Under the pieces are notes generated by a model. It saw only the letters and a list, made by a program, of their open reading frames with translations, searched no databases and had not been told where the DNA came from. A stretch of 64,000 bases of DNA, from contig NZ_JACHUZ010000013.1 in NCBI RefSeq assembly GCF_019903425.1, forward strand, positions 188,086 through 252,085, written 5' to 3'. The position numbers were made by a program, and so were the translations under genes. This document shows, in pieces, positions 44,998 to 53,031 of this stretch (its first letter is position 1; every line of letters begins with the position of its first letter). This DNA comes from Vreelandella halophila. GTDB taxonomy: Bacteria; Pseudomonadota; Gammaproteobacteria; Pseudomonadales; Oleiphilaceae.

Positions 44998-45878
44998 ATA
45001 AAGCCTGGACACCCCCGATACTGGCTCTGGGAATTGGCCTGGTGCTGTCGCCAATGGCCAGCGCGGACCCACCCGGCAGCCGCCTCTGGGGCACGGGCGG
45101 CGTCAACAGCATTGAAGGCAGCGCGGGTGGCGGGCTCAGCCCCTGGGCAACCCTGGCCGGCTACGCCAGCGACGAGGAATGGGGCGGCACCGTCGCCCTC
45201 TCCAGGGCCAACACTCAGGACTACACGCTCAATGTCCAGGGTGCCGCATTCAACTGGCGTAACCGGATCGAACTGAGCTTTGCCCGCCAGGAACTTACAC
45301 TCGACACCCTCGCTTTCACCCCCACGCTTCAGCCCTTTGGTGAATCTGATCTCACCCAGGATGTGTTCGGTGTGAAGGCCCGACTTGCCGGCGACCTCAT
45401 CTACAGCCCCTACGGCCAGTGGAGCCTCGGTGCCCAGCACAAGCGCCACCGGGTGTCCGAGATTCCCGCCGCCGTGGGTGCCGAGGACGACACCGGCACC
45501 GATGTCTACCTCAGTGGCAGCAAACTCTTTCTCGCCGGTCCCTTTGACCGCAACCTCGTGGTCAACGGCACCCTCCGTGCCACCCGCGCGAACCAGGGCG
45601 GCCTGCTGGGCTTCGGCGGCGACCAGCGGGACAGCCACGAACTGGTCGCCGAAGCCAGTGCCGGCCTCTTCCTGCGCCGTGACTGGCTGATCGGCGGCGA
45701 GTACCGGCAGAAGCCGGACAACCTCGGCTTTGCCGGGGAGGACGACTGGTGGGACCTTTACGTCGCCTGGATCCCGGACCGGCGACTGACGGTTACCGCC
45801 GCCTACGTGAACCTGGGCGACATCGCCGGACTGGCATCTCAGGACGGCGCCTATCTGTCCGTTGAAGGGAGTTTCTGA
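44994..45878 (+). CDS. DUF3034 family outer-membrane-type protein
   Basis: 294 residues with a signal peptide (TPPILALGIGLVLSPMASA). The DUF3034 opening pattern WGTGGVNSIEGSAGGGLSPWATLAGY follows, then alternating amphipathic beta strands ending in Phe (YLSVEGSF), which fits a small outer-membrane beta barrel. Function is unknown. The ATG overlaps the EAL gene stop by four bases (ATGA) and its stop overlaps the hemoglobin gene by one base, so all four genes are one translational unit. Confidence 0.78.
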   Translation: MNKAWTPPILALGIGLVLSPMASADPPGSRLWGTGGVNSIEGSAGGGLSPWATLAGYASDEEWGGTVALSRANTQDYTLNVQGAAFNWRNRIELSFARQELTLDTLAFTPTLQPFGESDLTQDVFGVKARLAGDLIYSPYGQWSLGAQHKRHRVSEIPAAVGAEDDTGTDVYLSGSKLFLAGPFDRNLVVNGTLRATRANQGGLLGFGGDQRDSHELVAEASAGLFLRRDWLIGGEYRQKPDNLGFAGEDDWWDLYVAWIPDRRLTVTAAYVNLGDIAGLASQDGAYLSVEGSF

Positions 45879-46339
45879 TGATGCCAGTCCACCGCCATAC
45901 CCTGCTCGTGCTGCTTCTGAGTGTTTTCACCCTGATGCCTGCCCATGCCGAGGAGCCGTCTTCCGAACTTTACCAGGCGCTGGGCGAACGCTCCGGCATC
46001 GAAACCATCGTGAAGGAACTGCTCGGCCGCATCGCCGATGACGAGCGCATCGCCTCCCAGTTCAAGGGCATCGACGTCCGGCGGTTCCACCGCAACCTGA
46101 GCGATCAGCTGTGCCAGCTCAGCGGCGGCCCCTGCAGCTACAGTGGCAACGACATGCGCTCGGTCCACGCCGGCATGGGCGTGAGCGATACCCAGTTCAA
46201 CGCCCTAGCGGAACAGCTGGTGCGAGCAATGGAAGAAGAAGGCATGCCCACCTGGGCACAGAACCGGCTGCTGGAGCGGCTGGTGCCGCTGCATGAGGAC
46301 ATCGTGGACGTGCCGGCGGAAGCCGCGCCTACCCGGTAG
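45878..46339 (+). CDS. Exported group 1 truncated hemoglobin
   Basis: 153 residues. A clear signal peptide (HTLLVLLLSVFTLMPAHAE) precedes a group 1 truncated globin: LYQALGERSGIETIVKELLGRIADDERIASQF at the B/CD region, SDQLCQLSGGPCSYSG, and MRSVHAGMGVSDTQFNALAEQL with proximal His97. Most bacterial truncated hemoglobins are cytoplasmic, so export is notable. Two Cys (79 and 86) could form a disulfide in the periplasm. Operon position suggests heme, NO or O2 chemistry linked to the EAL sensor and cupredoxin-like protein; this is inference. Confidence 0.85.
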   Translation: MMPVHRHTLLVLLLSVFTLMPAHAEEPSSELYQALGERSGIETIVKELLGRIADDERIASQFKGIDVRRFHRNLSDQLCQLSGGPCSYSGNDMRSVHAGMGVSDTQFNALAEQLVRAMEEEGMPTWAQNRLLERLVPLHEDIVDVPAEAAPTR

Positions 46340-46357
46340 GCGCGGGCGCCGGCGCCG

Positions 46358-46975
46358 TCAGACCTGTGCGGACTCGCGCTGGGAGATGCGCTCGTACCAA
46401 GCCTGAAGGTTCGTCTGGTCGGCCTGGATACCGATCTTGTTGACCTTGTTGAAGTCGACGGTGCACAGAGCACTGATGTCCGCTGCGGTGAAATGGTCTC
46501 CCACGATGAACTCGCGCCCTTCCAGGTGCTTGTTCAGGAAGTGCATAAACTTCTCCACACCCTTGCGGCATTCCTCGCCCCATTCCGGTATCGGAGTCAT
46601 GCGGTCTTTGAAAACACCGCTGGTATGCTGGAAACACATGCCGGTGGGCATGAAGAAATAGAGCTCAAGCCAACGAAGCCACTGCTCAACTTTTGCCTTG
46701 TCCAGTGCATCCTTGCCCAGCAGTGGCGGCTGCGGGTGAAGCTCCTCAAAATAGCGGCAGATGGCCATGGTCTCAGAGATACAGGTGCCGTCGTCGAGCT
46801 CCAGTACCGGCACCTTCTTCATGGGATTCTTCTGTGCGAACTCGGGCGTGAGGTTCTCGCCCTGCTGAAGATCCATCTCAACGAATTCCGCCTGGTCGAG
46901 AATGCCCTTCTCGGCCATGAACATACGTACGCGCCTCGGGTTGGGCGCCTTTTTCATCTCGTAGATTTTCATCAT
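46358..46975 (-). CDS. Glutathione S-transferase family protein
   Basis: 205 residues: thioredoxin-like N-terminal domain ([51 protein letters not shown] with the glutathione-binding cis-Pro and ES pair) and an all-helical C-terminal domain ([17 protein letters not shown]). Substrate unknown. The ATG overlaps the crp stop by four bases (ATGA), so it is downstream in a crp-gst unit; it is convergent with the hemoglobin gene. Confidence 0.88.
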   Translation of the reverse strand: MMKIYEMKKAPNPRRVRMFMAEKGILDQAEFVEMDLQQGENLTPEFAQKNPMKKVPVLELDDGTCISETMAICRYFEELHPQPPLLGKDALDKAKVEQWLRWLELYFFMPTGMCFQHTSGVFKDRMTPIPEWGEECRKGVEKFMHFLNKHLEGREFIVGDHFTAADISALCTVDFNKVNKIGIQADQTNLQAWYERISQRESAQV

Positions 46976-47613
46976 CGGGTTCCGTAGACAACCATGGTTT
47001 TACCAGAGACCTGCACGAGGCCCTGGTCTTCGAGGGTTTTCAGGACGCGGCCCACCATCTCGCGGGAGCAGCCCACGATGCGGCCGATTTCCTGGCGGGT
47101 GATCTTGATCTGCATGCCATCAGGGTGCGTCATGGCGTCCGGCTCCTCGCACAGGTCGAGGAGCGTGCGCGCCACACGGCCGGTCACGTCGAGGAAGGCC
47201 AGGTCGCCCACCTTGCGGGTGGTCTGGCGCAGGCGCGAGGCCATCTGTTCGCCGATGAAATAGAGCACTTTGGGGTCTTCCTGGGAGATTTCGCGGAACT
47301 TGGTGTAGCTGATCTCCGCGACCTCGCACTCGGTCTTGGCCTTAACCCAGGCGCTGCGCGAGTCCATGTTGTCGAACAGGCCCATTTCGCCGAAGAAGTC
47401 ACCGGCATTGAGGTAAGCCATGATCATCTCACGGCCCTCGTCGTCCTCGATAATGACGGTGACGGAGCCCTTGACGATGTAGAACAATGAGTCGCTCTTG
47501 TCGCCAGCGTAGATGATGGTGCTCTTTGCCGGGTAACGCCGCCGGTGGCACTGGGACAGGAAGTAGTCCAGGTGCTTGGTCTTGTTGTCGACGGGTCTGG
47601 CAATACTGGTCAT
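46972..47613 (-). CDS. crp: cAMP receptor protein (Crp/Vfr)
   Basis: Global cAMP-dependent regulator, 213 residues. The N-terminal cyclic-nucleotide domain has the phosphate-binding cassette [20 protein letters not shown] (Glu, Arg, Ser contacts). The C-terminal winged helix shows [32 protein letters not shown], recognition helix CSREMVGR as in Crp/Vfr (RQEIGxIVGCSRExVGR). It starts at an ATG with AGGATG upstream. Divergence from an osmC gene repeats the crp-yhfA arrangement of E. coli and vfr in Pseudomonas. One palindromic repeat lies in the shared 299-base gap. Confidence 0.95.
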   Translation of the reverse strand: MTSIARPVDNKTKHLDYFLSQCHRRRYPAKSTIIYAGDKSDSLFYIVKGSVTVIIEDDEGREMIMAYLNAGDFFGEMGLFDNMDSRSAWVKAKTECEVAEISYTKFREISQEDPKVLYFIGEQMASRLRQTTRKVGDLAFLDVTGRVARTLLDLCEEPDAMTHPDGMQIKITRQEIGRIVGCSREMVGRVLKTLEDQGLVQVSGKTMVVYGTR

Positions 47614-47780
47614 GATGGCATCCTGATTTTGTTATGGTCGTTTCCGTTCTGCCCCCGAGGGACATTTCCCTTTTGATAGCACCCAGTATAGAACAGCACA
47701 AGGGGTTCGTCGTTCCAATGGCTTAACCCATGCTTTTCGCCCTGTGGTAGCCTTTTGTGCTTGCAGCGTGAGGCGCGGCC

Positions 47781-47872
47781 GGGGATTGTCATACGGGAAC
47801 CGCCACTAGTACTTCCCTGTAGGCTACGCGGTGGCCATCCATGGCCACCGAGTTTCCCGTATGACAATCCCC
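47781..47872. repeat. Nested palindromic intergenic repeat, copy 1
   Basis: Outer arms GGGGATTGTCATACGGGAA (47781-47799) and its exact complement at 47854-47872 enclose an inner palindrome CGGTGGCCAT-CC-ATGGCCACCG (47829-47850). The central 64 bases (47796-47859 region) match copy 2, read on the other strand, at 58 of 64 positions. It lies in the crp-osmC gap, 40 bases before osmC. Confidence 0.85.
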
Positions 47873-47912
47873 GACCACACCTCTTTCAACGTCATGGGAG
47901 AGCGCCACCACT

Positions 47913-48338
47913 ATGGGTATGAGTACTACAATCAACTGGACTGGCGCCGCCAGCTTCCGCGCCACCACCGGCTCCGGCCACGACATCCAGCTCGACGGCC
48001 CGCCCGACCACGGCGGTGAGAACCACGGTGCCCGGCCCATGGAGATGATGCTTGTCGGCCTCGGCGGCTGCACCTCGTTCGACGTGATGAGCATCCTCCA
48101 GAAATCCCGCCAGAACGTCACCGACTGCCGCGCCGAAGTCACCGCCGAGCGCGCGGACACGGTGCCCTCGGTCTTCACGAAGATCCACATCCACTTCCAC
48201 GTGACCGGACAGGATCTGAACGAAAAGCGCGTTGCCCGTGCCATCCAGCTCTCGGCGGAGCAGTACTGCTCGGCTTCGATCATGCTGGAGAAGGCCGGGG
48301 TTGAGATCACGCATGACTACACTATTCATGAAGAATAG
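47913..48338 (+). CDS. OsmC/YhfA family protein
   Basis: 141 residues from an ATG at 47913 (a second ATG two codons on is possible). OsmC-fold features: GPPDHGGENHGARPMEMMLVGLGGCTSFDVMSILQK with the first redox Cys, and AEQYCSASIMLEKAGVEITH with the second. These two Cys form the peroxidatic pair in OsmC/Ohr proteins; the YhfA branch has no proven function. Adjacency to crp is conserved in E. coli and Pseudomonas. Inverted palindromic repeats lie on both sides. Confidence 0.88.
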   Translation: MGMSTTINWTGAASFRATTGSGHDIQLDGPPDHGGENHGARPMEMMLVGLGGCTSFDVMSILQKSRQNVTDCRAEVTAERADTVPSVFTKIHIHFHVTGQDLNEKRVARAIQLSAEQYCSASIMLEKAGVEITHDYTIHEE

Positions 48339-48393
48339 AGACCAAGGGTCTCGAGCCAAAGGAATGAGCTAGCGCTACCTGCAGGACTCGGGG

Positions 48394-48507
48394 TTCAAAG
48401 GCTGCGGGATGACTTGGAGGGAAGCTCGGTGGCCATGGATGGCCACCGCGCAGCCTACATGGATGTACTTGTGGCGATTCCCGGAAAGTTATCCCGCAGC
48501 CTTTGAA
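48394..48507. repeat. Nested palindromic intergenic repeat, copy 2 (inverted)
   Basis: Outer arms TTCAAAGGCTGCGGGAT (48394-48410) and their exact complement at 48491-48507 are different in sequence from those of copy 1. The inner palindrome CGGTGGCCAT-GG-ATGGCCACCG (48427-48448) and the surrounding core are shared with copy 1. It fills much of the 311-base gap between osmC and speD; the rest holds only the speD upstream region with a weak CATAAT -10 near 48603. Confidence 0.85.
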
Positions 48508-48655
48508 ACCGGCAGAAGCATCCGCATTCTTGTGGCAGAGGGCAGAATCAGTCCGGGAAATCCCTGAGCAAACCAATGGTGTTCAGCCCAGAGCGACGCA
48601 GGCATAATACGCGGCTTTACCGGCACCGTGTGCAAGAGAGTGGAGGGGCATGCCG

Positions 48656-49447
48656 ATGGAACCCAAACTGGAACTTCACGGCTTCAACAACCTGACCAAG
48701 TCCCTCAGCTTCAATATCTACGATATCTGCTACGCGCGCACCGAAGAACAGCGCCAAGCGTACATCGAATACATCGATGAAATGTACAACGCCGAACGCC
48801 TGACCCAGATCCTCACCGACGTGGTGAAGATCATCGGCGCCAACATCCTCAACATCGCGCACCAGGACTACGACCCCCACGGTGCCAGCGTCACCATGCT
48901 CATCGCCGAGCACGAGGAAGCCCCGGAAGGCAACATCAGCGACGCCTCCCCCGGCCCGCTGCCGGAAACCCTGGTCGGCCACCTCGACAAGAGCCATGTG
49001 ACCGTCCACACCTATCCGGAAAGCCACCCCTACGAAGGCATCAGCACCTTCCGGGCGGACATCGACGTCTCCACGTGCGGCCTCATCTCGCCGCTGAAGG
49101 CGCTGAACTACCTGATCCACAGCTTCGACTCCGACATCGTCACTGTCGACTACCGCGTGCGCGGCTTCACCCGGGACGTGAACGGCAAGAAACACTACAG
49201 CGACCACGAGATGAGCTCCATCCAGGACTACCTCACCGAGGACACCCGCGCCGCGTACCAGATGATGGACGTGAACGTGTACCAGGATAACCTCTTCCAC
49301 ACCAAGATGATCCTGCGCGAATTCAACCTCGACAACTACGTCTTCGGCGTGAACGCAGCCGACCTGGACAAACAGGAAGCCAACGACATCCACCAGCGCC
49401 TGCAGAAGGAAATGCTGGAGATCTTCTACTCCCGCAACCTCCCATAG
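48656..49447 (+). CDS. speD: S-adenosylmethionine decarboxylase, proenzyme (E. coli type)
   Basis: Makes decarboxylated SAM, the aminopropyl donor for spermidine. The second of two close ATGs (48656) is chosen because GGAGGGG is seven bases upstream; it gives 263 residues (E. coli 264). The self-cleavage site is Lys112-Ser113 in [16 protein letters not shown], where Ser becomes the pyruvoyl group. [36 protein letters not shown] and [11 protein letters not shown] are other conserved blocks. No speE is in the window. Gene order crp-osmC-speD is as in Pseudomonas. Confidence 0.96.
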   Translation: MEPKLELHGFNNLTKSLSFNIYDICYARTEEQRQAYIEYIDEMYNAERLTQILTDVVKIIGANILNIAHQDYDPHGASVTMLIAEHEEAPEGNISDASPGPLPETLVGHLDKSHVTVHTYPESHPYEGISTFRADIDVSTCGLISPLKALNYLIHSFDSDIVTVDYRVRGFTRDVNGKKHYSDHEMSSIQDYLTEDTRAAYQMMDVNVYQDNLFHTKMILREFNLDNYVFGVNAADLDKQEANDIHQRLQKEMLEIFYSRNLP

Positions 49448-49556
49448 CCCCTTGTCCCTGCTGACCCGGCGCCCGGTCCCGGGTGCCAATGGGCGCATCC
49501 CTGCAAATCGTTACATTGCCTAATGTCACTTTTTTGGTGAAAGCCTTTACATTGAA

Positions 49557-49592
49557 GTATACAATCGTCTACGTTTGTAGACAGATGTATAC
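49557..49592. promoter_or_regulatory. Operator-like palindrome over the monooxygenase promoter
   Basis: GTATACAATCGTCTAC (49557-49572) and GTAGACAGATGTATAC (49577-49592) pair at 13 of 16 positions around GTTT. A candidate promoter, TTGGTG (49534-49539), 18-base spacer and TATACA (49558-49563), places its -10 inside the left arm. A second near-palindrome TTACATT-GCCT-AATGTCA lies at 49511-49528. Size and position suit a TetR-type repressor, though no such gene is in the window. Confidence 0.55.
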
Positions 49593-49613
49593 AGGCAAGC
49601 AGGGAGAACGCCC

Positions 49614-51182
49614 ATGGCCCAACAACAACACGGCACCATCGCGACCAAACACACCCAGGTGGCCATCATCGGTTCCGGCTTCTCCGGACTCGGCATGGCC
49701 ATCCGGCTCAAGGGCGAGGGCCGTCACAGTTTCCGCATCTTCGAGAAGGACGACGGCATCGGCGGCACCTGGCGCCAGAACCACTACCCGGGCTGCGCCT
49801 GCGACGTTCAGTCCCACGTCTATTCCTACTCCTTTGAGCCGAACCCGGAGTGGACACGGATGTTCGCGCCCCAGGAGGAGATCCGCCAGTACCTGGAGCA
49901 CTGCGCCGACAAGTACCGGATCCGCCCCCACATCCACCTGAACACCCCGCTGACCGAGGCGAAATGGGACGAATCCCGGGCCCTGTGGCAGCTGAAGGAC
50001 AACCAGGGGCGTGAATTCACCGCCAGCGTGCTGGTCTCCGGCATGGGCGCCCTGTCGATTCCAGCCTACCCGAACATTCCGGGCACGGACCGCTTCCAGG
50101 GCAAGACCTTCCACTCCCAGGACTGGGACCACGATTACGACCTGACCGGCAAGCGCGTGGCCGTAATCGGCACCGGCGCCTCCGCCATCCAGTTCGTGCC
50201 GGAAGTCCAGAAGGACGCCGGGCAGCTGTACCTGTTCCAGCGCTCCGCGCCCTGGATCATGCCCAAGCCGGACCGCGAGATCAGCGAGAAGGAACGTGAC
50301 ATCTTCCGTCGCCTGCCAATGGTCCAGCAACTGGAGCGCAAGGCGCTCTACTGGATGCTGGAGAGCCGTGTCGTCCCCATGCTGATCAACCCCAGGCTGC
50401 TCAAGGCAGCCCGGTATATGGCGAAGTCCCATATCCGCCGCCAGATCAGCGATCCCGAGCTGCAGCGCAAGGTCACTCCGGACTATGAGTTCGGCTGCAA
50501 GCGGGTCCTGATGTCCAACAACTACTACCCGGCGCTGGACCAGCCCAACGTGGACGTGGTCACCGACGGCATCCAGGAGATCACCGAGAAAGGCATCGTC
50601 ACGGAGAACGGCCAGCACCGCGAGATCGACGTGCTCATCTACGGCACCGGCTTCAAGTCCACCGACCCGGTCCCTAAGGGCCTGATCAAGGGCCGTAACG
50701 GGCAGGACCTGCAGGAGCTGTGGCAGGACGGGCCGGAGGCCTACAAGGGCGCCGCCATCTCCGGCTTCCCCAACCTGTTCATGATCATGGGCCCGAACAC
50801 CGGTCTCGGTCACAACTCGATGGTCTACATGATCGAGTCCCAGATCCAGTACGCCCTGGATGCCATCCGGACCATGGAGCAGAAGGATATCGACTGGGTG
50901 GATGTGAAGGAAAAGACCCAGCAGAGCTACAACAAGCGGCTTCAGAGCCGCCTTGATGGCTCCATCTGGAATGATGGCGGCTGCACCAGCTGGTATATTC
51001 ATCCGGAGACGGGCAAGAATGTCGCCCTGTGGCCGGACTTCACCTTCCGCTTCAGCCGCCAGACCCGCCAGTTCGATGCCGCCGCCTACCAGGCCGGCAA
51101 GGCCGGCGAGCAACCAGGGGGCGAAGCCACCGGAGAGACAACAGCAACCGCAACAACCGACCTGGAGGAACAGCCCGCATGA
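49614..51182 (+). CDS. Baeyer-Villiger flavin monooxygenase
   Basis: NADPH/FAD enzyme inserting oxygen next to a ketone. 522 residues. FAD site IIGSGFSGLGMAIRL near the N-terminus, GGTWRQNHYPGCACD, the Baeyer-Villiger fingerprint FQGKTFHSQDWD (F-x-G-x3-H-x3-W-D), NADPH site VAVIGTGASAIQ, and FMIMGPNTGLGHNSM with the late conserved block. The C-terminus is low-complexity Gly/Thr/Glu. AGGGAG precedes the ATG. The gene leads a three-gene operon with a short-chain dehydrogenase and a hydrolase, fitting alcohol-ketone-ester-acid conversion. Substrate not readable from sequence. Confidence 0.92.
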   Translation: MAQQQHGTIATKHTQVAIIGSGFSGLGMAIRLKGEGRHSFRIFEKDDGIGGTWRQNHYPGCACDVQSHVYSYSFEPNPEWTRMFAPQEEIRQYLEHCADKYRIRPHIHLNTPLTEAKWDESRALWQLKDNQGREFTASVLVSGMGALSIPAYPNIPGTDRFQGKTFHSQDWDHDYDLTGKRVAVIGTGASAIQFVPEVQKDAGQLYLFQRSAPWIMPKPDREISEKERDIFRRLPMVQQLERKALYWMLESRVVPMLINPRLLKAARYMAKSHIRRQISDPELQRKVTPDYEFGCKRVLMSNNYYPALDQPNVDVVTDGIQEITEKGIVTENGQHREIDVLIYGTGFKSTDPVPKGLIKGRNGQDLQELWQDGPEAYKGAAISGFPNLFMIMGPNTGLGHNSMVYMIESQIQYALDAIRTMEQKDIDWVDVKEKTQQSYNKRLQSRLDGSIWNDGGCTSWYIHPETGKNVALWPDFTFRFSRQTRQFDAAAYQAGKAGEQPGGEATGETTATATTDLEEQPA

Positions 51183-52042
51183 AGTCCTTTTCCGGAAAGG
51201 TGGCCGCCATCACTGGTGCAGGCTCCGGCATCGGCCGGGCCCTCTCGCGCGCGCTGGCGGCCGAGGGCTGTCACCTTGCACTCAGTGACGTGAACACCGG
51301 AGACCTGGCCGAAACCGTACGCCTCTGCGAGCACCAGGGCGTGAACGTGACCAGCGCCACGGTGAACGTGGCCAAGCGCCGCGAGGTGGAGAACTGGGCA
51401 AAAGAGGTGGCCCGCGACCACGGCCAGATCAACCTGATCTTCAACAACGCCGGCGTGGCTCATGCGGGCTCGGTGGCCGAATCCAGCTACACGGACTACA
51501 ACTGGATCCTGGATATCAACTTCAAGGGCGTGCTCTACGGCACCAAAACCTTCCTGCCGCACCTGAAGGAAGCCCCGGGCGGCGGCCATGTGGTGAACAT
51601 CTCCAGCATCTTCGGCCTCTTCGCCCAGCCCGGAATGAGTGCGTACAACGCCACCAAGTTCGCGGTGCGCGGGCTCACCGAATCACTGCGCCAGGAACTC
51701 GACATGGAAGACGGCGATGTCTCTGCCACCTGCGTGCATCCCGGCGGCATAAAAACCAACATTGCCCGCACCGCACGCATGGACGAGAGCATGTCCGATC
51801 TCATGGGTGAGGAGACGGGTACGCTGACGGCCAACTTCGAGAAGCTGTTCCGCACCACCGCGGATGACGCTGCACAGGCTATACTGAAGGCTGTGAAGCG
51901 TGACCGCCGCCGGCTGCTGATCGGCGGGGAGGCCTATGCCGCGGACTGGATGCAGCGGCTGATGCCCGCCGGCTACCAGAGTCTCGTAACCGGTGCACTG
52001 AAGTTCAACCGCCAACGCCAGAACACAGCACGGAGAAGCTGA
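51179..52042 (+). CDS. Short-chain dehydrogenase/reductase
   Basis: 287-residue classical SDR. Cofactor site AAITGAGSGIGRALS (TGxxxGIG), NNAG in LIFNNAGVAHAG, catalytic Ser in VVNISSIFG and YNATK (Tyr-x3-Lys), then HPGGIKTNIART. It starts at the ATG (51179) overlapping the monooxygenase stop; an in-frame upstream start at 51029 is inside that gene and is rejected. It would oxidise an alcohol to the ketone used by the monooxygenase, or act in reverse. Confidence 0.9.
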   Translation: MKSFSGKVAAITGAGSGIGRALSRALAAEGCHLALSDVNTGDLAETVRLCEHQGVNVTSATVNVAKRREVENWAKEVARDHGQINLIFNNAGVAHAGSVAESSYTDYNWILDINFKGVLYGTKTFLPHLKEAPGGGHVVNISSIFGLFAQPGMSAYNATKFAVRGLTESLRQELDMEDGDVSATCVHPGGIKTNIARTARMDESMSDLMGEETGTLTANFEKLFRTTADDAAQAILKAVKRDRRRLLIGGEAYAADWMQRLMPAGYQSLVTGALKFNRQRQNTARRS

Positions 52043-53022
52043 TGGAAGCGACCACCTTCAACGCAATACTCGACTCCCTTCAGGAAGTCAGCGACTCCTA
52101 CCTGAAGGCGCCCTCTGCCCAGCCGGACCGGGAAACCCTGGACCGCTGGCAGCCCTCCTCCAGCCCCTGGCAGAAGCTTCAGGCCATCAGTGGCTGGATT
52201 CCCGGCATCCAGGCGGAAAGCATCGAGATCGACGGGCACCGAATCCAGCACTGGCGCATCGGCTCCGGGCACGGCACACCGGTAGTGCTGCTTCATGGTT
52301 TCGGCGCCAGCAAGGAGAACTGGGCCAGTCTGATCCCAGCCATCCGGCGCCGCAGCATGACCCTCTACCTGCCGGATCTTCCCGGATTCGGCCAGAGCAG
52401 CTACCACGCGGGCGCCCGCTACACCTATGAGGTCCAGGCCCGGCGCATGGCGGAATGGGCCAGGCATCTCACCCTGCCGCCGGCGTTCTGGATCGGCTCC
52501 TCCATGGGTGGTGCCGTCAGTGCCACCCTGGCCGCCAACCACCCGGAACGGGTAGCCGGGCTGGTGCTGATGAACGCCGCCGGTATGGGCAGCGCCCGCC
52601 ACAGCCCCATGGAAACCCAGCTCATTGAGGGTCGCAACCCGCTGATCCCTGGCAACGCGGACGAAACCCGCACGCTCTTCCGCTATGCCACCTGGCGGGG
52701 CCGCGGGGTCTTCAGCCGCGTCATGCCTCTGGCGATGGGTCCGGAAATGCGCCATCGACGCCCGGTTAATCAGCACCTGTTCATGGACATGATGCAGCCC
52801 CGCGAACGCATCCCGGAGCTTCTGGAACGGATCCAGGCGCCGGCCCATGTGATCTGGGGCGAACGCGACCAGGTTCTGGATGTCTCATGCGCCCACCACT
52901 ACGGCGCGCTGCTGCCCAATGCGGAGGTGACGGTGCTGCGGGGTATCGGTCATCTGCCGATGCTGGAGGCGCCACTGCAGACCGGCCGGCTGGTTCGCCG
53001 CTTCCTGCGTGACCACGGCTGA
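52042..53022 (+). CDS. Alpha/beta hydrolase
   Basis: 326 residues, classical hydrolase fold: oxyanion HG in VVLLHGFGASKENW, LYLPDLPGFGQSS, nucleophile elbow GSSMGGAVSA, acid WGERDQVLDVS and catalytic His in GIGHLPMLEAP. The first 70 residues are an extra N-terminal helix region. It overlaps the SDR stop (TGATG). In this operon it would split the ester or lactone made by the monooxygenase. It is convergent with the phosphoribulokinase gene nine bases away. Confidence 0.9.
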   Translation: MEATTFNAILDSLQEVSDSYLKAPSAQPDRETLDRWQPSSSPWQKLQAISGWIPGIQAESIEIDGHRIQHWRIGSGHGTPVVLLHGFGASKENWASLIPAIRRRSMTLYLPDLPGFGQSSYHAGARYTYEVQARRMAEWARHLTLPPAFWIGSSMGGAVSATLAANHPERVAGLVLMNAAGMGSARHSPMETQLIEGRNPLIPGNADETRTLFRYATWRGRGVFSRVMPLAMGPEMRHRRPVNQHLFMDMMQPRERIPELLERIQAPAHVIWGERDQVLDVSCAHHYGALLPNAEVTVLRGIGHLPMLEAPLQTGRLVRRFLRDHG

Positions 53023-53031
53023 GCGCGGGCG

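Noticed and set aside
49569..51113. Minus-strand open frame of 514 codons
   Set aside because: Antisense of the Baeyer-Villiger monooxygenase; composition is that of a shadow frame and it has no family motif.
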